Positions 44,778 through 52,541 of a DNA stretch of 52,541 nucleotides are shown here, one piece after another. A program made the position numbers and the translations under genes. The notes under the pieces are model-generated. The model saw nothing but the letters and a program-made list of their open reading frames with translations, had not been told where the DNA came from and made no database searches. The stretch's first letter is position 1; every line of letters begins with the position of its first letter. The stretch is from JBBQVS01 sp038211295 (GTDB lineage Bacteria > Chloroflexota > Ktedonobacteria > Ktedonobacterales > Ktedonobacteraceae), in the NCBI GenBank assembly GCA_038211295.1, contig JBBQVS010000020.1:1-52541 (forward strand), written 5' to 3'.

Positions 44778-45980
44778 CTACAACCGTTCAATGATCGTCG
44801 CGATGCCTTGCCCCACGCCAATGCACATGGTCGCCAGGCCGTAGCGTCCATCGCGGCGTTCTAGCTCGTGGAGAAGTGTTGTCATAATGCGTGCGCCACT
44901 GCAACCGAGTGGATGACCGAGGGCGATTGCGCCACCATTGACGTTCAGCTTTGTCGCGTCAATTTCAAGTTCGCGTATGCACTGCACCGTTTGCGAGGCG
45001 AAGGCTTCATTGAGTTCGATCAAGTCTATGTCACGGATGCTCAAGCCCGCACGTTGTAGTGCCTTGCGCGTCGCGAAGATCGGGCCAAGCCCCATGTACG
45101 CGGGATCGACTCCCGCTACTGCTGACGCCACGATACGGGCGCGAGATCTCAGGCCAAGCCGCTGCGCCTGACTCTGCGCCATCAAAACGAGTGCCGCCGC
45201 GCCATCATTGATGCCCGCCGCGTTGCCCGCCGTGACCGTCCCTCCCTCCTTACGAAACGCTGGTTTGAGGGCCGCCAGCTTTTCGAGCGAGGTATCAGCG
45301 CGTGGATGCTCGTCCAGTGCCACGATTGTTGTCTCGCTTCCTTTTTTGTGAGAAAGCGTCACGGGGATAATCTCTACCGCGAAACGACCCGATTGCTGGG
45401 CCATAACCGCTTTTTGCTGGCTCCCCAGCGCATATGCGTCCTGTTCCGCGCGGCTAATGCCATAGCGTTCTGCGACATTTTCGGCGGTTTCACCCATACT
45501 ATAAGGATGATGCAAGGCCGACAGTTTTGGATTGACGAATCGCCAGCCGAGTGTGGTATCTTGCAGATGCATGTTGCGACCAAACGGCGTATCGTTTTTG
45601 CCCAGCACAAACGGCGCACGCGTCATACTTTCTACGCCACCCGCGACAAATGTATCGCCTGCGCCCGTCTGAATCGCCTGCGCCGCGCTATTGATCGCTT
45701 GCAGACCAGAGCCACATAAGCGGTTGACGGTCTGACCCGCGACCTCCACCGGGAGACCCGCCAGCAACAGGGCCATACGTGCGACATTGCGATTATCCTC
45801 GCCGGACTGATTCGCGCACCCAAGAAGTACGTCCTCAATACTGGCGGGGTCGATATTTGCGCGTCGCACCGCCTCGCCAATCACCAGCGCGGCAAGGTCG
45901 TCGGGCCGCACGTCTTTGAGGCTACCCGCGTAGCGACCAATGGGAGTACGCACCGCCGAAAGAATAACCGCATCATCCAT
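44778..45980 (-). CDS. Acetyl-CoA acyltransferase (thiolase)
   Basis: This 400-residue enzyme cleaves 3-ketoacyl-CoA, or joins two acetyl-CoA. The nucleophile Cys89 lies in NRLCGSGLQA, the histidine in GGAIALGHPLGCSGAR, and the second cysteine near the end in TMCIGVGQG. The sequence style is close to 3-oxoadipyl-CoA or medium-chain thiolases. It is 9 bases downstream of the enoyl-CoA hydratase gene in the same operon, which supports a beta-oxidation role. The exact substrate is not determined. Confidence 0.94.
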   Translation of the reverse strand: MDDAVILSAVRTPIGRYAGSLKDVRPDDLAALVIGEAVRRANIDPASIEDVLLGCANQSGEDNRNVARMALLLAGLPVEVAGQTVNRLCGSGLQAINSAAQAIQTGAGDTFVAGGVESMTRAPFVLGKNDTPFGRNMHLQDTTLGWRFVNPKLSALHHPYSMGETAENVAERYGISRAEQDAYALGSQQKAVMAQQSGRFAVEIIPVTLSHKKGSETTIVALDEHPRADTSLEKLAALKPAFRKEGGTVTAGNAAGINDGAAALVLMAQSQAQRLGLRSRARIVASAVAGVDPAYMGLGPIFATRKALQRAGLSIRDIDLIELNEAFASQTVQCIRELEIDATKLNVNGGAIALGHPLGCSGARIMTTLLHELERRDGRYGLATMCIGVGQGIATIIERL

Positions 45981-45989
45981 GTCTGTGTT

Positions 45990-46766
45990 CTACCTTCCTT
46001 GAAAGTCTGGCTTGCGCTTCTCGATAAAGGCTCTCATCCCCTCGCGCATATCCTCTGTGGAGAAGAGTAAGAAGAAGTTTTTGCGCTCGATATCCAGTCC
46101 TTCCTCTAAAGAGGTCTCGAAGGCCGCCTGCACCGCATCTTTGGCTAGACGTGCCGCGATGGGAGCCTGTTCCGCGACCTTCTGCGCGAGCTTGAGAGCC
46201 TCGTTGAGATGCTCACCCTTTGGCACAACGCGGTTGACAAGGTTATGCTCGAACATCTCCTGCGCGGAAATTTGTACGCCCGTGAGAACCATTTCCATTG
46301 TGCGGTACTTGCCAAGCGTGCGGGCCAGTCGTTGTGTCCCACCAGCACCGGGAATAACGCCAATCATGATTTCAGGTTGCCCGAAACGCGCGTTTTCCGA
46401 TGCCACAATCATATCGCAATGCATCGCCAGTTCGCAGCCCCCGCCGAGCGCGAAGCCGCCAACCGCTGCGATGAGCGGCGTGTGAATGCGTCGGATGCGG
46501 CTCCACTCATCGAAGCCGCCAATCATCATAGCTATAGGCGACTTGCTCGACATCTCTTTGATGTCGGCACCAGCCGCGAACGCTTTTTCGCCCGCGCCTG
46601 TGATGATGATACAGCGAACTTCATTATCGCGATCAAGCTCTTCCAGCGCGTCGGCAAGCTCTTTCACAAGGCCCGTACTGAGGGCATTCAGCTCTTTGGG
46701 ACGGTTCAACGTGACAACTCCGACACGCGCGTTCCGCTCGACAAGAATGTATTGATACTCTGCCAT
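45990..46766 (-). CDS. Enoyl-CoA hydratase
   Basis: This crotonase hydrates trans-2-enoyl-CoA. At 258 residues it has normal length. It shows TLNRPKELNALS, the oxyanion-hole GEKAFAAGADIKEM and GFALGGGCELAMHCD. Both catalytic glutamate positions are filled, in GQPEIMIGVIPGAGGTQRL and YRTMEMVLTG. ATG 46766 follows GAGGAG at 11 bases. The thiolase gene follows at 9 bases. A malate synthase remnant ends just upstream. Confidence 0.94.
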   Translation of the reverse strand: MAEYQYILVERNARVGVVTLNRPKELNALSTGLVKELADALEELDRDNEVRCIIITGAGEKAFAAGADIKEMSSKSPIAMMIGGFDEWSRIRRIHTPLIAAVGGFALGGGCELAMHCDMIVASENARFGQPEIMIGVIPGAGGTQRLARTLGKYRTMEMVLTGVQISAQEMFEHNLVNRVVPKGEHLNEALKLAQKVAEQAPIAARLAKDAVQAAFETSLEEGLDIERKNFFLLFSTEDMREGMRAFIEKRKPDFQGR

Positions 46767-46780
46767 AAATGGGTAGCTCC

Positions 46781-47065
46781 TCACTTCGTCGTAGGTACAG
46801 CGACAAAATATGTTCTACCAGTATAGCACCGATAGCAGGGTAATTTTCCGTCTCCTACAAATACTGATATGCGGGCAACGTCAGAAACCCGACAAAGATG
46901 AAACAGTTCGGGCGTGACCTTACGTTCATCGTCGAGAATGCCCTTGGGATGGTGTACCCACTGCCAGATTTGCGAACGCGCGGTCTCTGTTGTCTTTGCA
47001 CCCGCCAGCAAGTTGAAGATAGGAACGCACTCATTGCCGCGCAGCCTGCCGCGCAGCCACAACTC
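46781..47065 (-). pseudogene. aceB: C-terminal remnant of malate synthase
   Basis: A frame ending at 46781 encodes GNECVPIFNLL, TETARSQIWQWVHHPKGILD and DERKVTPELF, starting around 47059. This is the conserved C-terminal domain of malate synthase A (RGNGCVPI...ISRSQ-WQW...DDGRKVT pattern). Only about 60 recognisable residues remain. The catalytic barrel is missing and sequence upstream of about 47065 has no similarity. It stops 15 bases before the hydratase ATG, so it may once have led this operon. The 381-base gap contains no other gene. Confidence 0.8.
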
Positions 47066-47147
47066 CATGCTCAACCGCTTTACCCTGCGCTTTAATTTAG
47101 AGCGTCTCTGGGAAGACATGTAATGTATAAAGAGGGAGCGCATATAA

Positions 47148-48758
47148 ATGAGTAGTACAAACGAGGCAATGGTCGCGCGGGCCGACGATTTGCGCGATGG
47201 TGAGATGAAGCAGGTCAAGGTTGGGGAAACCGATGTGTTGTTGTCCCGTGTGCGGGGGCAATATTTTGCGACGGGAGCAATGTGTACACATTATGGTGCG
47301 CCACTTGTTGAGGGTGCGTTACACGGAAGCCGCGTTATCTGTCCCTGGCATCATGCTTGCTTCGATGTTATAACGGGCGACCTGGAAGAGCCGTGCGCCC
47401 TCGACGCGCTTCCCCACTATGAGGTAGCGCAGCGTGGAGATGCCATTTTTGTTACTGTTCCCGCAGAACAAACGGATAGGCGACCAGTCGCACCTATTGC
47501 GCGAACCGTACAAGAGCAACGCGTCTTCGTCATTCTTGGCGGTGGCGCGGCGGGCCAGCTTGCGCTCGAAGAGTTGCGTCGGCAAGGCTTCGCTGGTCGC
47601 ATTCTGCTGATTACGCGTGAGCAACGCTTGCCCTATGATCGCATCAATTTGAGCAAAGATTATCTGGATGGTAACGCGGGCGAAGATGCGCTACCCTTGC
47701 GACCAGATGAGTTTTATCGAGAGCAGAATATTGAACTCTTGCGTGAACACGAAGTCAAACAGGTGAATGCGCTGAGTCGCGTTATAACCTTTGCCGATGG
47801 TAGTACGCTACACTATGACGCCCTGCTCCTTGCTACGGGTAGCAAGCCGCGTACTCTCTCGGTTCCCGGAAACGACCTCAAGAACGTGTTTACGCTCCGT
47901 AGTGTCGAGGATGCCGACAAAATTATTGAGGCGACCTCGACAATCAAAAGAGCGGTTGTGGTTGGCGCAAGCTTCATCGGCATGGAGGCGGCGGCAAGCC
48001 TCACAAGGCGTAAGGTCGCTGTAACAGTCGTCGCCCCCGACTCAGTCCCGTTCGCGCCGATTCTTGGCGAGCGCATTGGCAAGGCGTTTCAGAGTATCCA
48101 CGAGGAAATGGGCGTTACGTTCAAGTTGCCGGGTAAGGTTGCACGTATCGAGGGAGAGGGGAAGGTTGAGGCGGTTATTCTGGAGAGCGGTGAACGAATT
48201 GCGACGGACGCGGTTGTGGCCGGTGTTGGCGTCCAACCTGTCCTGGACTACTTGCACGGCATCGAGTTGCAAAAAGACGGCAGCGTCGCGGTAGATGCCA
48301 CGCTCAAAGTTGTGGATGGCCTCTTCGCGGCTGGTGATATCGCGACGTTTCCCTACAAGCACACAGGTGAAAATATTCGAGTCGAGCACTGGCGCGTTGC
48401 GGAACAGCACGGACGACTCGCGGCCCGTTCTATGCTTGGTCAAACCGTCCCCTATGAAGGCGTTCCCTTCTTCTGGACTGCGCACTTTGGGCAATCTTTG
48501 CATTATGTTGGACACACAAAAGAGTGGGACGAAATCATTTTCTGGGGCGACCCCGAACACCGCGGTGAGCCGACGGGCGCAGGAATGCCCGGTATGCGTC
48601 AATTCACCGCGTTCTATGTCAAGGATGGCAAAGTCGTCGCCGTCGCAGACATGAATCATGATACAGAGAACGCCGCTATTGAAGAGCTGTTGCGTACCGA
48701 AAAACTGCCTGCTCCCGATAAGCTTAAAGAACGTATTGACCTTCTACAACTACTGTAG
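47148..48758 (+). CDS. Rieske-type FAD-dependent oxidoreductase (AIFM3/ferredoxin-reductase-like)
   Basis: This 536-residue protein fuses an N-terminal Rieske [2Fe-2S] domain to a pyridine-nucleotide-disulfide-type reductase. The Rieske domain has ligands C46-x-H48 in CTHYG and C65-x2-H68 in CPWHHACF. The reductase shows FVILGGGAAGQLALEELRR, GGSTLHYD-like ALLLATGSKPR, and an FAD site DGLFAAGDIATFP. It would move electrons between NAD(P)H and an unknown acceptor. GGGAGC precedes ATG 47148. A hairpin terminator follows, so it is monocistronic. Confidence 0.9.
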   Translation: MSSTNEAMVARADDLRDGEMKQVKVGETDVLLSRVRGQYFATGAMCTHYGAPLVEGALHGSRVICPWHHACFDVITGDLEEPCALDALPHYEVAQRGDAIFVTVPAEQTDRRPVAPIARTVQEQRVFVILGGGAAGQLALEELRRQGFAGRILLITREQRLPYDRINLSKDYLDGNAGEDALPLRPDEFYREQNIELLREHEVKQVNALSRVITFADGSTLHYDALLLATGSKPRTLSVPGNDLKNVFTLRSVEDADKIIEATSTIKRAVVVGASFIGMEAAASLTRRKVAVTVVAPDSVPFAPILGERIGKAFQSIHEEMGVTFKLPGKVARIEGEGKVEAVILESGERIATDAVVAGVGVQPVLDYLHGIELQKDGSVAVDATLKVVDGLFAAGDIATFPYKHTGENIRVEHWRVAEQHGRLAARSMLGQTVPYEGVPFFWTAHFGQSLHYVGHTKEWDEIIFWGDPEHRGEPTGAGMPGMRQFTAFYVKDGKVVAVADMNHDTENAAIEELLRTEKLPAPDKLKERIDLLQLL

Positions 48759-48771
48759 AGTTTAGTGGCGA

Positions 48772-48797
48772 GAGAGCGTGTAATATATCACGCTCTC
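48772..48797 (+). terminator. Terminator of the Rieske reductase gene
   Basis: GAGAGCGTG (48772-48780) pairs with CACGCTCTC (48789-48797) around an 8-base AT loop, 14 bases after the stop. Confidence 0.65.
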
Positions 48798-48802
48798 CTG
48801 AC

Positions 48803-48858
48803 AAAACGTTTACAAATGACGAAATTTATGGTATTGTTCTTTTACAGTAAAAACGTTT
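48803..48858 (+). promoter_or_regulatory. Promoter with two LacI-type operators
   Basis: AAAACGTTT occurs at 48803-48811 and 48850-48858, 47 bases apart. The central CG and symmetric AAACGTTT core are typical of LacI-family sites. A promoter, TTTACA (48809-48814), 17 bases, TATTGT (48832-48837), is overlapped by the first site and followed by the second. The remaining leader to 49138, about 300 bases, has no gene. The regulator is not encoded in the window. Confidence 0.65.
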
Positions 48859-49137
48859 CCAAAGAAAATTTGCCCGCGAGTGTTTGCTTATTGAGAGGTT
48901 CGCAATACACAGGGCGTATATTCTTCGTGATGTAGTTGAAAGGCACATCCTTTGGTGCAACATGCTGCTTTCTAGTTTGTCGAACCACAAATAGCTATAT
49001 TTACGAAGGATGTCATGCATCTCTGGGGGAACGCAGAGGGCCGATACGCATGGAAGCGTAAACACGACGTGAACGTGGCAAACACGTTTAATCGCTGTCG
49101 AGTATTTGGTTTACAGCAGTCCGAAGGAGGACAATCC

Positions 49138-50508
49138 ATGATTTCTGAGCAACGCGAAGCTCTGACTGACATTATTGGGAAGCTGCGTTCAGGGCGTATG
49201 ACGCGTCGTGGTTTTATCGAACGCGCTATTGCTGTTGGTTTGAGTAGCACGGCCGCCGTTTCGCTACTTGAAGCGTGTGGTGGTACGGATACAACAGGTG
49301 CAACGACGAGCAATGGTAAGGCAACCGTCAACCTGTATCACACCATTCCCACCTCAACGGAAACCTATTGGAAACAGAGCCTACTGACCGTTTTCGCCAA
49401 GAAGAACCCTAACATTACACTCGTGCCTTATCAGCTTGGCGTTGAAGACCCAACAATTATACGCTCGAAGATCAAAGCGGGTGGCGGAACCGCGCCCGAC
49501 ATGGCATGGCTTGCCAGCACTGAGACGGGTGCATACGTGCAGGCGAACCTTGTACCGGATGTGGACGGTTGGCTTAACAAACATCCTGACATCAAGAACA
49601 ACATCTTTCCATCGCTTATCACGCTTTCATCGTTTCAAAACAAGGTGCAGAGCCTGCCCTGGATGACCAATAACACCGCCATGTGGATAAACCTGGATGC
49701 CTTCAACCAGGCCAAAGTACCCGTGCCTTCGCAAGACCCGGAGAAGACATGGACCTGGGATGAGTTCGCGGATGCCTGTAAGAAGCTTTCCACAATCAAG
49801 GGCATGAAAGGCTTCTTGATGCACAATGGTGGCCCTGGCTGGGACGCGTGGCTGTTTCATGCCTGGCTGGGTGCGAACGGCGGAGAGTTCTTATCTAGCA
49901 ATGGTGACGCTAGTTTCGCGAACGCTGCGGGTGCGGAGACCATGACCTATCTGCAAAGCCTGGTCAAAAATGGCTACACCACGTATTCCGCGCCAAACAA
50001 GGGCTATGACCCAAGTGGCTGGTATACAGGCAAGGCCGCGATTACCGCGAATGGCCCCTGGAACTTCCCCGACCTGGTTAAATTCAAGACCTTTAAGTTC
50101 TCGGTTGTGCCATATCCACGCAATAAAAAGCCCGCGACCAATACGGGTGGCAACCAGCTATTCGTTTTCAACCGAAGTCAGCAAAACGTGGATGCTTCGC
50201 TCGCCTACGCCGAATATATGCTTTCGGACGACTTCCAGATCGCGTTTAATATTCAATCGGGCAACCTGCCTGTTACACAGACCGCGACGAAGAGTACACA
50301 GTATCAAGACCACCTCAAGCAGTACCCCTTCTTAGCGGGTTGGGTCAATGGCGTTCCCTATGGCGTCGCACGCTCTAGCCTGCCACAGGCCAATGATGTG
50401 CAGACGGCCTTTGGTCAAACGGCCTGGGACCCCATTATTCTACAGGGAGCTGACGTGAAGCAGAGTCTGGCGAAGGCGGCAGACAAGACAAACGCGCTTA
50501 AACCGTAG
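49138..50508 (+). CDS. Extracellular sugar-binding lipoprotein of an ABC importer
   Basis: This 456-residue family 1 solute-binding protein captures a sugar for the two permeases downstream. It has an N-terminal MTRRGFIERA twin-arginine motif and a lipobox-like LLEAC at about residue 46, so it is probably exported by Tat and lipid-anchored. Typical segments are VNLYHTIPTSTETYWKQ, ADMAW-like TAPDMAWLAST and YTGKAAITANGPWNFPD. ATG 49138 follows AAGGAGG. The ligand is unknown. No ATPase gene follows in the window. Confidence 0.92.
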   Translation: MISEQREALTDIIGKLRSGRMTRRGFIERAIAVGLSSTAAVSLLEACGGTDTTGATTSNGKATVNLYHTIPTSTETYWKQSLLTVFAKKNPNITLVPYQLGVEDPTIIRSKIKAGGGTAPDMAWLASTETGAYVQANLVPDVDGWLNKHPDIKNNIFPSLITLSSFQNKVQSLPWMTNNTAMWINLDAFNQAKVPVPSQDPEKTWTWDEFADACKKLSTIKGMKGFLMHNGGPGWDAWLFHAWLGANGGEFLSSNGDASFANAAGAETMTYLQSLVKNGYTTYSAPNKGYDPSGWYTGKAAITANGPWNFPDLVKFKTFKFSVVPYPRNKKPATNTGGNQLFVFNRSQQNVDASLAYAEYMLSDDFQIAFNIQSGNLPVTQTATKSTQYQDHLKQYPFLAGWVNGVPYGVARSSLPQANDVQTAFGQTAWDPIILQGADVKQSLAKAADKTNALKP

Positions 50509-50610
50509 CAGTGTCGTCATCTGGACGGAGGAGCAACATGCCGTTGTTTCTCCGTCATCTGACGCAGAGGAAACAGTGTTTTTCACCTGACTCTACACTG
50601 GGAGGTTCTT

Positions 50611-51558
50611 ATGGCAGTACAAACACAAAAGCAGGTCAACGCGCTGACTCTGGCAAGCAAACCACACAGCAACGCTCTACGCGCACTGCTTCGGCAACTC
50701 CAGGCGTTCTCCTTCACCGTTCCCGCGCTTGTGTTGCTCGCTATCTTTCTCATCTACCCAATTGTATACGTAATTTATCTCAGCTTCCAGCGTTGGAACC
50801 TGCTGGGCAATCCCGCGTATATTGGGACTAAGAACTACAACACACTCTTTTTACACTCGCCTGATTTCTTCCAATCTGTCGGGAGCACATTGCTCTTTGT
50901 GGTATTGGCTGTTCCAACACAGATTATTCTGGGCCTGTATCTTGCGGTGTTGCTCAACGAGAAGTTCGCGGGCCGCACGTTTTTTCGTACAACCTTTTTC
51001 ATCCCAATGGCGATTTCGTTTGTCGCGGCTGGTATCGTTTTCGAGCGCATCTTCTCGACGGGAAGCAACCTCGGCATCATTCCGCAGGTACTCGCCAATC
51101 TCGGCGTGGGCTTTCCCGACTGGGAGCATCGAAGCGGCACATGGGCCATGATTATCATTGTGCTGATGAATACCTGGAAGTCGGCGGGCTACTCGATGAT
51201 TGTGTATCTGGCGGGCTTGCAGTCAATCAATCCCGATTACTACGAAGCAGCACAGATTGACGGAGCGCGAAACGCGTGGCAACGCTTCCTCTATATCTCT
51301 CTCCCGCTTCTGGGGCCGACCACAACCCTGCTCCTGATAACTCACACCATCGGGAGCTTCCGCGCTTTTGTCCCGTTCTTCGTCATGACAAACGGTGGGC
51401 CTGCGGGCGCGACCACAACCCTGATCTTCTTCGTGTATAACAACTACGCGAACCGCACAGGCGTGGCATCGGCGGCAACTACTCTTTTTCTTATAGCAGT
51501 GTTGGCTATCACCGCCGTGCAGTTTCTCATTACGCGCCGACAAGAAGTCTATTACTAG
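50611..51558 (+). CDS. Sugar ABC transporter permease (MalF-like)
   Basis: This 315-residue protein has six membrane segments and the conserved coupling motif EAAQIDGARNAWQRFLYISL. It forms a channel with the following permease. GGGAGG precedes ATG 50611. It lies 102 bases after the binding protein gene and 23 bases before the second permease's GTG. Confidence 0.93.
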   Translation: MAVQTQKQVNALTLASKPHSNALRALLRQLQAFSFTVPALVLLAIFLIYPIVYVIYLSFQRWNLLGNPAYIGTKNYNTLFLHSPDFFQSVGSTLLFVVLAVPTQIILGLYLAVLLNEKFAGRTFFRTTFFIPMAISFVAAGIVFERIFSTGSNLGIIPQVLANLGVGFPDWEHRSGTWAMIIIVLMNTWKSAGYSMIVYLAGLQSINPDYYEAAQIDGARNAWQRFLYISLPLLGPTTTLLLITHTIGSFRAFVPFFVMTNGGPAGATTTLIFFVYNNYANRTGVASAATTLFLIAVLAITAVQFLITRRQEVYY

Positions 51559-51581
51559 CGTAAAAGGTGAAGGAGGTGTCT

Positions 51582-52454
51582 GTGAAACAAGTGGCTGTAG
51601 AACAACAACCTGTGCTCGCCAAGAAGTCCCGCGTCGGTCTGGTTGTCAATTATGTCATTTTGAGTGTTCTTGCGGTTCTGTTCTTGTTTCCCTTTTTGTG
51701 GATGATCGCGACCTCGCTCAAAACGAATAGCGAGGTGCTGGCAAATCCTACCTCGATCTTTCCCGCGATACCGCAATGGGGTAATTATCCGCAAGTCATG
51801 ACCGATTTGAATTTCTGGCGGGAACTTTTCAATTCGCTTGTGATGGCTCTCTCCGTTACATTTGGGCAGATTATTCTTGCCGCGCTCGCGGGCTACGCGT
51901 TCGCGCGATTGGAGTTCGTGGGGCGTGACCTGCTGTTTGTGCTTGTGCTGGCAACGCTGATTATCCCGTTTGAGGTGCTTTTTGTGCCGCTCTACCTCAT
52001 GCTGGCGGGCTGGGGTGACTGGCTGAATACATTCAAGGCGTTGATTGTGCCGAGTCTGGCGAATCCGTTCGCGATTTTCCTGTTCCGTCAGTTCTTTATC
52101 ACGCTCCCAAAAGAACTGGATGAGGCGGCAAAAGTCGATGGTGCGGGCTACTATCGCATCTTCTGGTCATTGATGCTACCACTTTCCGGCCCTGCTGTGG
52201 CGACGGTATTTGTGCTGACCTTTCTTGCGGAGTGGAGCGATCTGCTCAAGCCTCTGGTCTTTACCTCGTCCTCAGACATGTATACGCTTCAACAAGGGCT
52301 GGCCGTCACGCTCAATCGCGGCGCGAACCTCGCCCCCAATACGGCGACCCTGATGGCTGGTGTGGTGCTGACAAGCCTTGTGCCAGTGCTCATCTTTCTG
52401 ATCGGGCAAAAATACTTTGTGAAAAGTATCTCCGCAACAGGTCTCAAGGGGTAA
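51582..52454 (+). CDS. Sugar ABC transporter permease (MalG-like)
   Basis: This 290-residue protein has six membrane segments. Segments seen are FPFLWMIATSLKTNSEVL, ALAGYAFARLEF and the coupling motif DEAAKVDGAGYYRIFWSLML. The start is GTG 51582, five bases after AAGGAGG; an earlier in-frame GTG at 51567 overlaps the site. It ends the importer operon in this window. The ATP-binding subunit is not encoded here and may be a shared one. Confidence 0.92.
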   Translation: MKQVAVEQQPVLAKKSRVGLVVNYVILSVLAVLFLFPFLWMIATSLKTNSEVLANPTSIFPAIPQWGNYPQVMTDLNFWRELFNSLVMALSVTFGQIILAALAGYAFARLEFVGRDLLFVLVLATLIIPFEVLFVPLYLMLAGWGDWLNTFKALIVPSLANPFAIFLFRQFFITLPKELDEAAKVDGAGYYRIFWSLMLPLSGPAVATVFVLTFLAEWSDLLKPLVFTSSSDMYTLQQGLAVTLNRGANLAPNTATLMAGVVLTSLVPVLIFLIGQKYFVKSISATGLKG

Positions 52455-52461
52455 TGGATGC

Positions 52462-52509
52462 ATATACTTTGTGGCGAGTGGACAATTGTCCAAAAGCCAC
52501 AAAGTATAT
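52462..52509. other. Nested palindrome after the importer operon
   Basis: ATATACTTTGTGGC (52462-52475) and its exact complement at 52496-52509 form a 14-bp stem. The interior holds TGGACAATTGTCCA (52479-52492), itself a 14-base perfect palindrome. It starts 8 bases past the stop codon. It could act as a terminator or, given the inner palindrome, as an operator for a gene beyond the edge. Confidence 0.7.
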
Positions 52510-52541
52510 TCATAGGCAAAATGATCTTTGGCGCCCCTATA

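Overview
The window looks like a chromosomal segment of a Gram-positive-like, GC-moderate Chloroflexota bacterium, most likely a Ktedonobacteria relative. This rests on family mixture and style, not on a database match: a large XRE/NB-ARC/TPR regulator, a membrane-anchored Ser/Thr kinase with WD40 repeats, an orphan multi-GAF histidine kinase, ribonuclease Y, GH76, phosphoketolase and DrrAB-type ABC genes. No tRNA, rRNA, CRISPR array or complete insertion sequence was found. The content is mostly housekeeping and metabolic genes, with several decayed genes.

Layout. 1-5.8 kb: orphan sensor histidine kinase, a small ribbon-helix-helix gene, an internally deleted IS200/IS605 tnpB remnant, a 58-residue zinc-ribbon-like gene, a TPR protein, a palindromic repeat field and a small secreted peptide. 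5.8-11.6 kb: the NB-ARC/TPR regulator, divergent from a putative winged-helix protein with phased repeats between them, an ECF-type sigma factor and a Uma2 pseudogene. 11.7-16.9 kb: envelope polysaccharide genes (flippase, fused GT2/GT-B glycosyltransferase, GT-C transferase). 17-21.2 kb: secreted NHL-like protein, signal peptidase I and two membrane proteins. 21.4-26.5 kb: glcF with an adjacent remnant of its FAD subunit gene, phosphoketolase and PhoU.

26.7-32.9 kb: DrrAB-like ABC exporter divergent from a TetR regulator with a clear shared operator region, GH76 and the kinase-WD40 protein. 33-36.4 kb: acyl-CoA dehydrogenase, then rpmI-rplT and a TrmH-family methyltransferase behind a strong promoter and long leader, then a rubredoxin-like protein. 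36.6-44.7 kb: chemotaxis receptor, biotin carboxylase, rny with a PHP phosphoesterase, and a PIG-V-like mannosyltransferase. 44.8-48.8 kb: enoyl-CoA hydratase and thiolase operon, a malate synthase remnant and a Rieske/FAD reductase. 49.1-52.5 kb: a sugar ABC importer (binding protein plus two permeases) behind LacI-type operator sequences.

Themes. Fatty-acyl and acetyl-CoA metabolism recurs (acyl-CoA dehydrogenase, hydratase, thiolase, biotin carboxylase, phosphoketolase). Two relics, of the glycolate oxidase FAD subunit and of malate synthase, suggest that a glycolate/glyoxylate route was lost or rearranged. No wholly new system could be demonstrated. The best-supported unusual items are the in-frame nonsense plus active-site change in the Uma2 gene, the nested TetR operator, the two metabolic relics, the IS605 relic that appears to supply the stop codon of its neighbour, and a palindromic repeat family found four times between genes.
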